From Mollicutes bacterium (GTDB lineage: Bacteria; Bacillota_I; Bacilli_A; RF39; UBA660): a DNA stretch of 16,865 nt. This document shows positions 14,902 through 16,865 of this stretch, in pieces (positions within the stretch are counted from its first letter, which is position 1; each line of letters opens with the position of its first letter). Both the position numbers and the translations under genes were made by a program. A model generated the notes under the pieces. That model saw only the letters and a program-made list of their open reading frames with translations, was not told the DNA's origin and searched no databases. The DNA is taken from positions 1 through 16,865 of the forward strand of contig PWIL01000072.1 in assembly GCA_003560455.1 (NCBI GenBank), in the 5' to 3' direction.

Positions 14902-16865
14902 TTAATTATCCGTTTTTAAATACTCAATAAATATTTCTACTAATTTTGAATCAAATTGTTTACCACTTTCTTTTTGCAAATCAGCTATCGCTTCTTCTTT
15001 TGTTTTTGATTTTTGATACGGTCTTTCAGCAATCATTGCTTCAAAAGCATCGGCTATCGCAATAATTCGCGATTGTAAAGGTATTTCTTCACCCTTTAGA
15101 CCATGCGGATACCCTTTGCCATCCCAACGTTCGTGATGATATAACACATATTCCGCCAAAAAACTATATTCGGTTACTGCTTTTAACATTTGATAACCTA
15201 CTTCTGCATGCTTTTTAATTGCTTCTTTTTCTTCTTTAGTTAACTTTTCTTTTTTTTGTAATAACTCACTAGGCACTGTTATTTTTCCAATATCATGTAA
15301 AACTGCCGCCATCTTTATATCATCCATTTCTTTGGATGAAAAATTTAATTTTTCAGCCATTTTTTCACAATAAAAAGCTACTTTTTCAGTGTGAATTTGT
15401 TCTTGTTCGTAATTCTCATTAATACTGCGAATAACTCTTTCAATTATTTCGCTGCGCATAATTCGTCCTGTTTTTACTTTATGCTTATACATCTTTTTAT
15501 CAGCCGTTATTTTTATATCGCGAATATTTTCCGTGCTTTTTTCCTTAATTGCCGCGCCAATCGCTAATGAAATATTCACACTTTCTATTTTTTCGGTTGA
15601 AATTTTTGCTAAAATGCTTTTTTCCAATTGCGCCACTTTTTCTTTATTTGTATTGGGCATTATGACAATATATTCATCACCGCCAATCCGACAAACAAAA
15701 TCATTTTTATGAACGCATTCTTTTAAAACTTCAGCGACTTTTTTTAATAATAAATCTCCTTTATCATGTCCAAAAGCATCATTTGTTAATTTTAAACCAT
15801 TAACATCGATAAACATTAAACCTAGGGGCAGATACTTTTCTTGATCTAATTGCAATAATATTTTATCCATATAATGTCGATTATATAAACCAGTTAATTG
15901 ATCATGAAAGCTTAGATGTTCAATTTCGGCTTGCCACGCTCTTTTTTCGCTTATATCTTTAAAAACAATTACAGTTCCGGTCGTATTTCCATTAATATCC
16001 TTAATTGGTGCAACCGTTTCTTCAATTGCTATTTCACGACCATCTTTCGCAATTAAAATAGTATCCGTTGATATTTTTTGAGGTTCTTCTATTTTTAGGA
16101 CATCATCCCAAAAATTTTCACAATAATCGCGCAAATAACTATCAATTATATTAAAAATCTTATCAACAGATTGCCCCATTGCTTCTTCTTTGCAAAAACC
16201 CGTTAATTCCTCCGCTTTCTTATTCATCAATATTACTCTACCTGTTTTATCGGTTGAAATAACACCATCACCAACTGAAAATAATGTCGTTCGAAAAAGT
16301 TCTTTTTCCATAAATAGTTGTTCTTCTAAATCACGCCGTTCAGTTACATCAATAACCACACCAATTAACCAAGGAAAGTTTTCTCGGTCCGCAAGTCGTG
16401 TTTTTATTAAAATCCACCGCCAACTATTTCCCTGATAATTTATTCGCACCTCTTCTTGATAATAATCCCTTTTTTCTTTAGTTTCAACCAAAGCATTAAC
16501 TTTATAGCGATCATCGGGATGAATTAAATTCATAAATTCTTCGCGACTACTTTGATAACTTTTTTTGCCTTGATAACCTAAAATTTCACAACTTTTTTTA
16601 TCTAACAGTAATGATTCTGTTTTAACATTATAATCCCAAATACCAGCATTCATACCATCAAATATCGCTAAAAACCGCTTTTTTTCATTTAATAATTCTT
16701 TTTGTTTTGACACATCTTGAAAACAACCCATCAAAACCAATGAATCAGCAATTTTTGCACTACTAATTTTTCCTTCTAAATTAATTAAATTACCTTGCTT
16801 AGATAGAAAAATTACTTCAATTATACTATTAACTGCATTTCTTTGAAACTCAGTTAATTTTTTTA
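14902..16865 (-). CDS. PAS-PAS-GGDEF-HD-GYP cyclic-di-GMP signalling protein (5' end outside window)
   Basis: The frame is open to the window edge and codes for about 653 residues. In order: the end of a first sensor domain, probably PAS (…LMGCFQDVSKQKE), a PAS_3-like domain (IWDYNVKTESLLLD … VVIDVTERRD), a second PAS (GDGVISTDKTGRVILMNKKAEELTG … VIVFKDISEKRA), a GGDEF domain (HDQLTGLYNRHYMD, then CRIGGDEYIV), and an HD-GYP domain with HDIGK and HHERWDGKGYPHG. GGDEF domains make cyclic-di-GMP and HD-GYP domains break it down. GGDEY is an accepted active variant and the HD-GYP motifs look intact, so both activities are possible. The inhibitory RxxD site before GGDEY appears lost (His in place of Arg). 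Internal TTG or ATG codons near 16740 are not the real start, because the frame continues in a PAS-like segment. Confidence 0.93.
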   Translation of the reverse strand, partial: KKLTEFQRNAVNSIIEVIFLSKQGNLINLEGKISSAKIADSLVLMGCFQDVSKQKELLNEKKRFLAIFDGMNAGIWDYNVKTESLLLDKKSCEILGYQGKKSYQSSREEFMNLIHPDDRYKVNALVETKEKRDYYQEEVRINYQGNSWRWILIKTRLADRENFPWLIGVVIDVTERRDLEEQLFMEKELFRTTLFSVGDGVISTDKTGRVILMNKKAEELTGFCKEEAMGQSVDKIFNIIDSYLRDYCENFWDDVLKIEEPQKISTDTILIAKDGREIAIEETVAPIKDINGNTTGTVIVFKDISEKRAWQAEIEHLSFHDQLTGLYNRHYMDKILLQLDQEKYLPLGLMFIDVNGLKLTNDAFGHDKGDLLLKKVAEVLKECVHKNDFVCRIGGDEYIVIMPNTNKEKVAQLEKSILAKISTEKIESVNISLAIGAAIKEKSTENIRDIKITADKKMYKHKVKTGRIMRSEIIERVIRSINENYEQEQIHTEKVAFYCEKMAEKLNFSSKEMDDIKMAAVLHDIGKITVPSELLQKKEKLTKEEKEAIKKHAEVGYQMLKAVTEYSFLAEYVLYHHERWDGKGYPHGLKGEEIPLQSRIIAIADAFEAMIAERPYQKSKTKEEAIADLQKESGKQFDSKLVEIFIEYLKTDN

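Noticed and set aside
14502..14930. Plus-strand open frame of 142 codons across the trpS start and leader
   Set aside because: It runs antisense to the T-box leader and promoter, whose structure explains the sequence; no ribosome site or domain is seen.
1..16865. Mollicute genetic code (UGA as Trp)
   Set aside because: Several genes end at TGA followed at once by promoters, ribosome sites or the next start codon, and Trp residues are coded by TGG, as is the T-box specifier.
1..16865. CRISPR arrays, tRNA or rRNA genes, prophage or integrase genes
   Set aside because: I found no regularly spaced repeats, no cloverleaf or rRNA segments, and no phage or recombinase proteins.

Overview
The window reads as a compact, low-GC Bacillota (Firmicutes) chromosome segment, probably from the Bacilli side (Erysipelotrichia/RF39-like gut lineages are a guess from gene style, not a measurement). 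The reasons are strong AT bias, AGGAGG-type ribosome sites, sigma-A promoters, a tRNA-Trp T-box leader, peptidoglycan genes with no outer-membrane genes, and UGA used as a stop. Most genes lie on the minus strand. The plus strand is poor in G even where it codes, so the minus strand is probably the leading strand. No gene-free gap exceeds 300 bases.

Layout. Positions 1-1429 (minus, cut by the window edge) encode a prepilin-like surface protein with a LamG-type domain and a Fibrobacter-type FISUMP domain. It is coupled to an upstream PASTA-NodB polysaccharide deacetylase. A divergent CmpB-like membrane protein follows (2735-3457, plus). Next come a rhodanese lipoprotein overlapping an unlisted 42-residue membrane protein (3468-3976, minus), a P-type cation ATPase (4020-6668), a small multi-span membrane protein and a stand-alone helix-turn-helix protein.

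Positions 7760-9779 (plus) hold a MurT-GatD operon. These proteins normally amidate lipid II. Here GatD has lost both catalytic residues (Cys to Gly, His to Leu), and MurT has lost several ligase motifs, yet both frames are intact and the MurT zinc ribbon is kept. This is the most interesting item in the window. Downstream on the minus strand are a possible MazF/PemK-fold protein, then an amidase and a D-aspartate-ligase-like ATP-grasp enzyme in one operon. After these come a transglutaminase-like protein and trpS, both behind a Trp T-box. The window ends inside a PAS-GGDEF-HD-GYP cyclic-di-GMP protein.

Theme. Several genes concern the cell wall and surface: the deacetylase, amidase, cross-bridge ligase, MurT/GatD homologues and prepilin-like protein. 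Regulatory signals are packed very tightly. Several terminators contain the stop codon of the gene they end, and two -35 boxes contain the stop codon of the gene before them.
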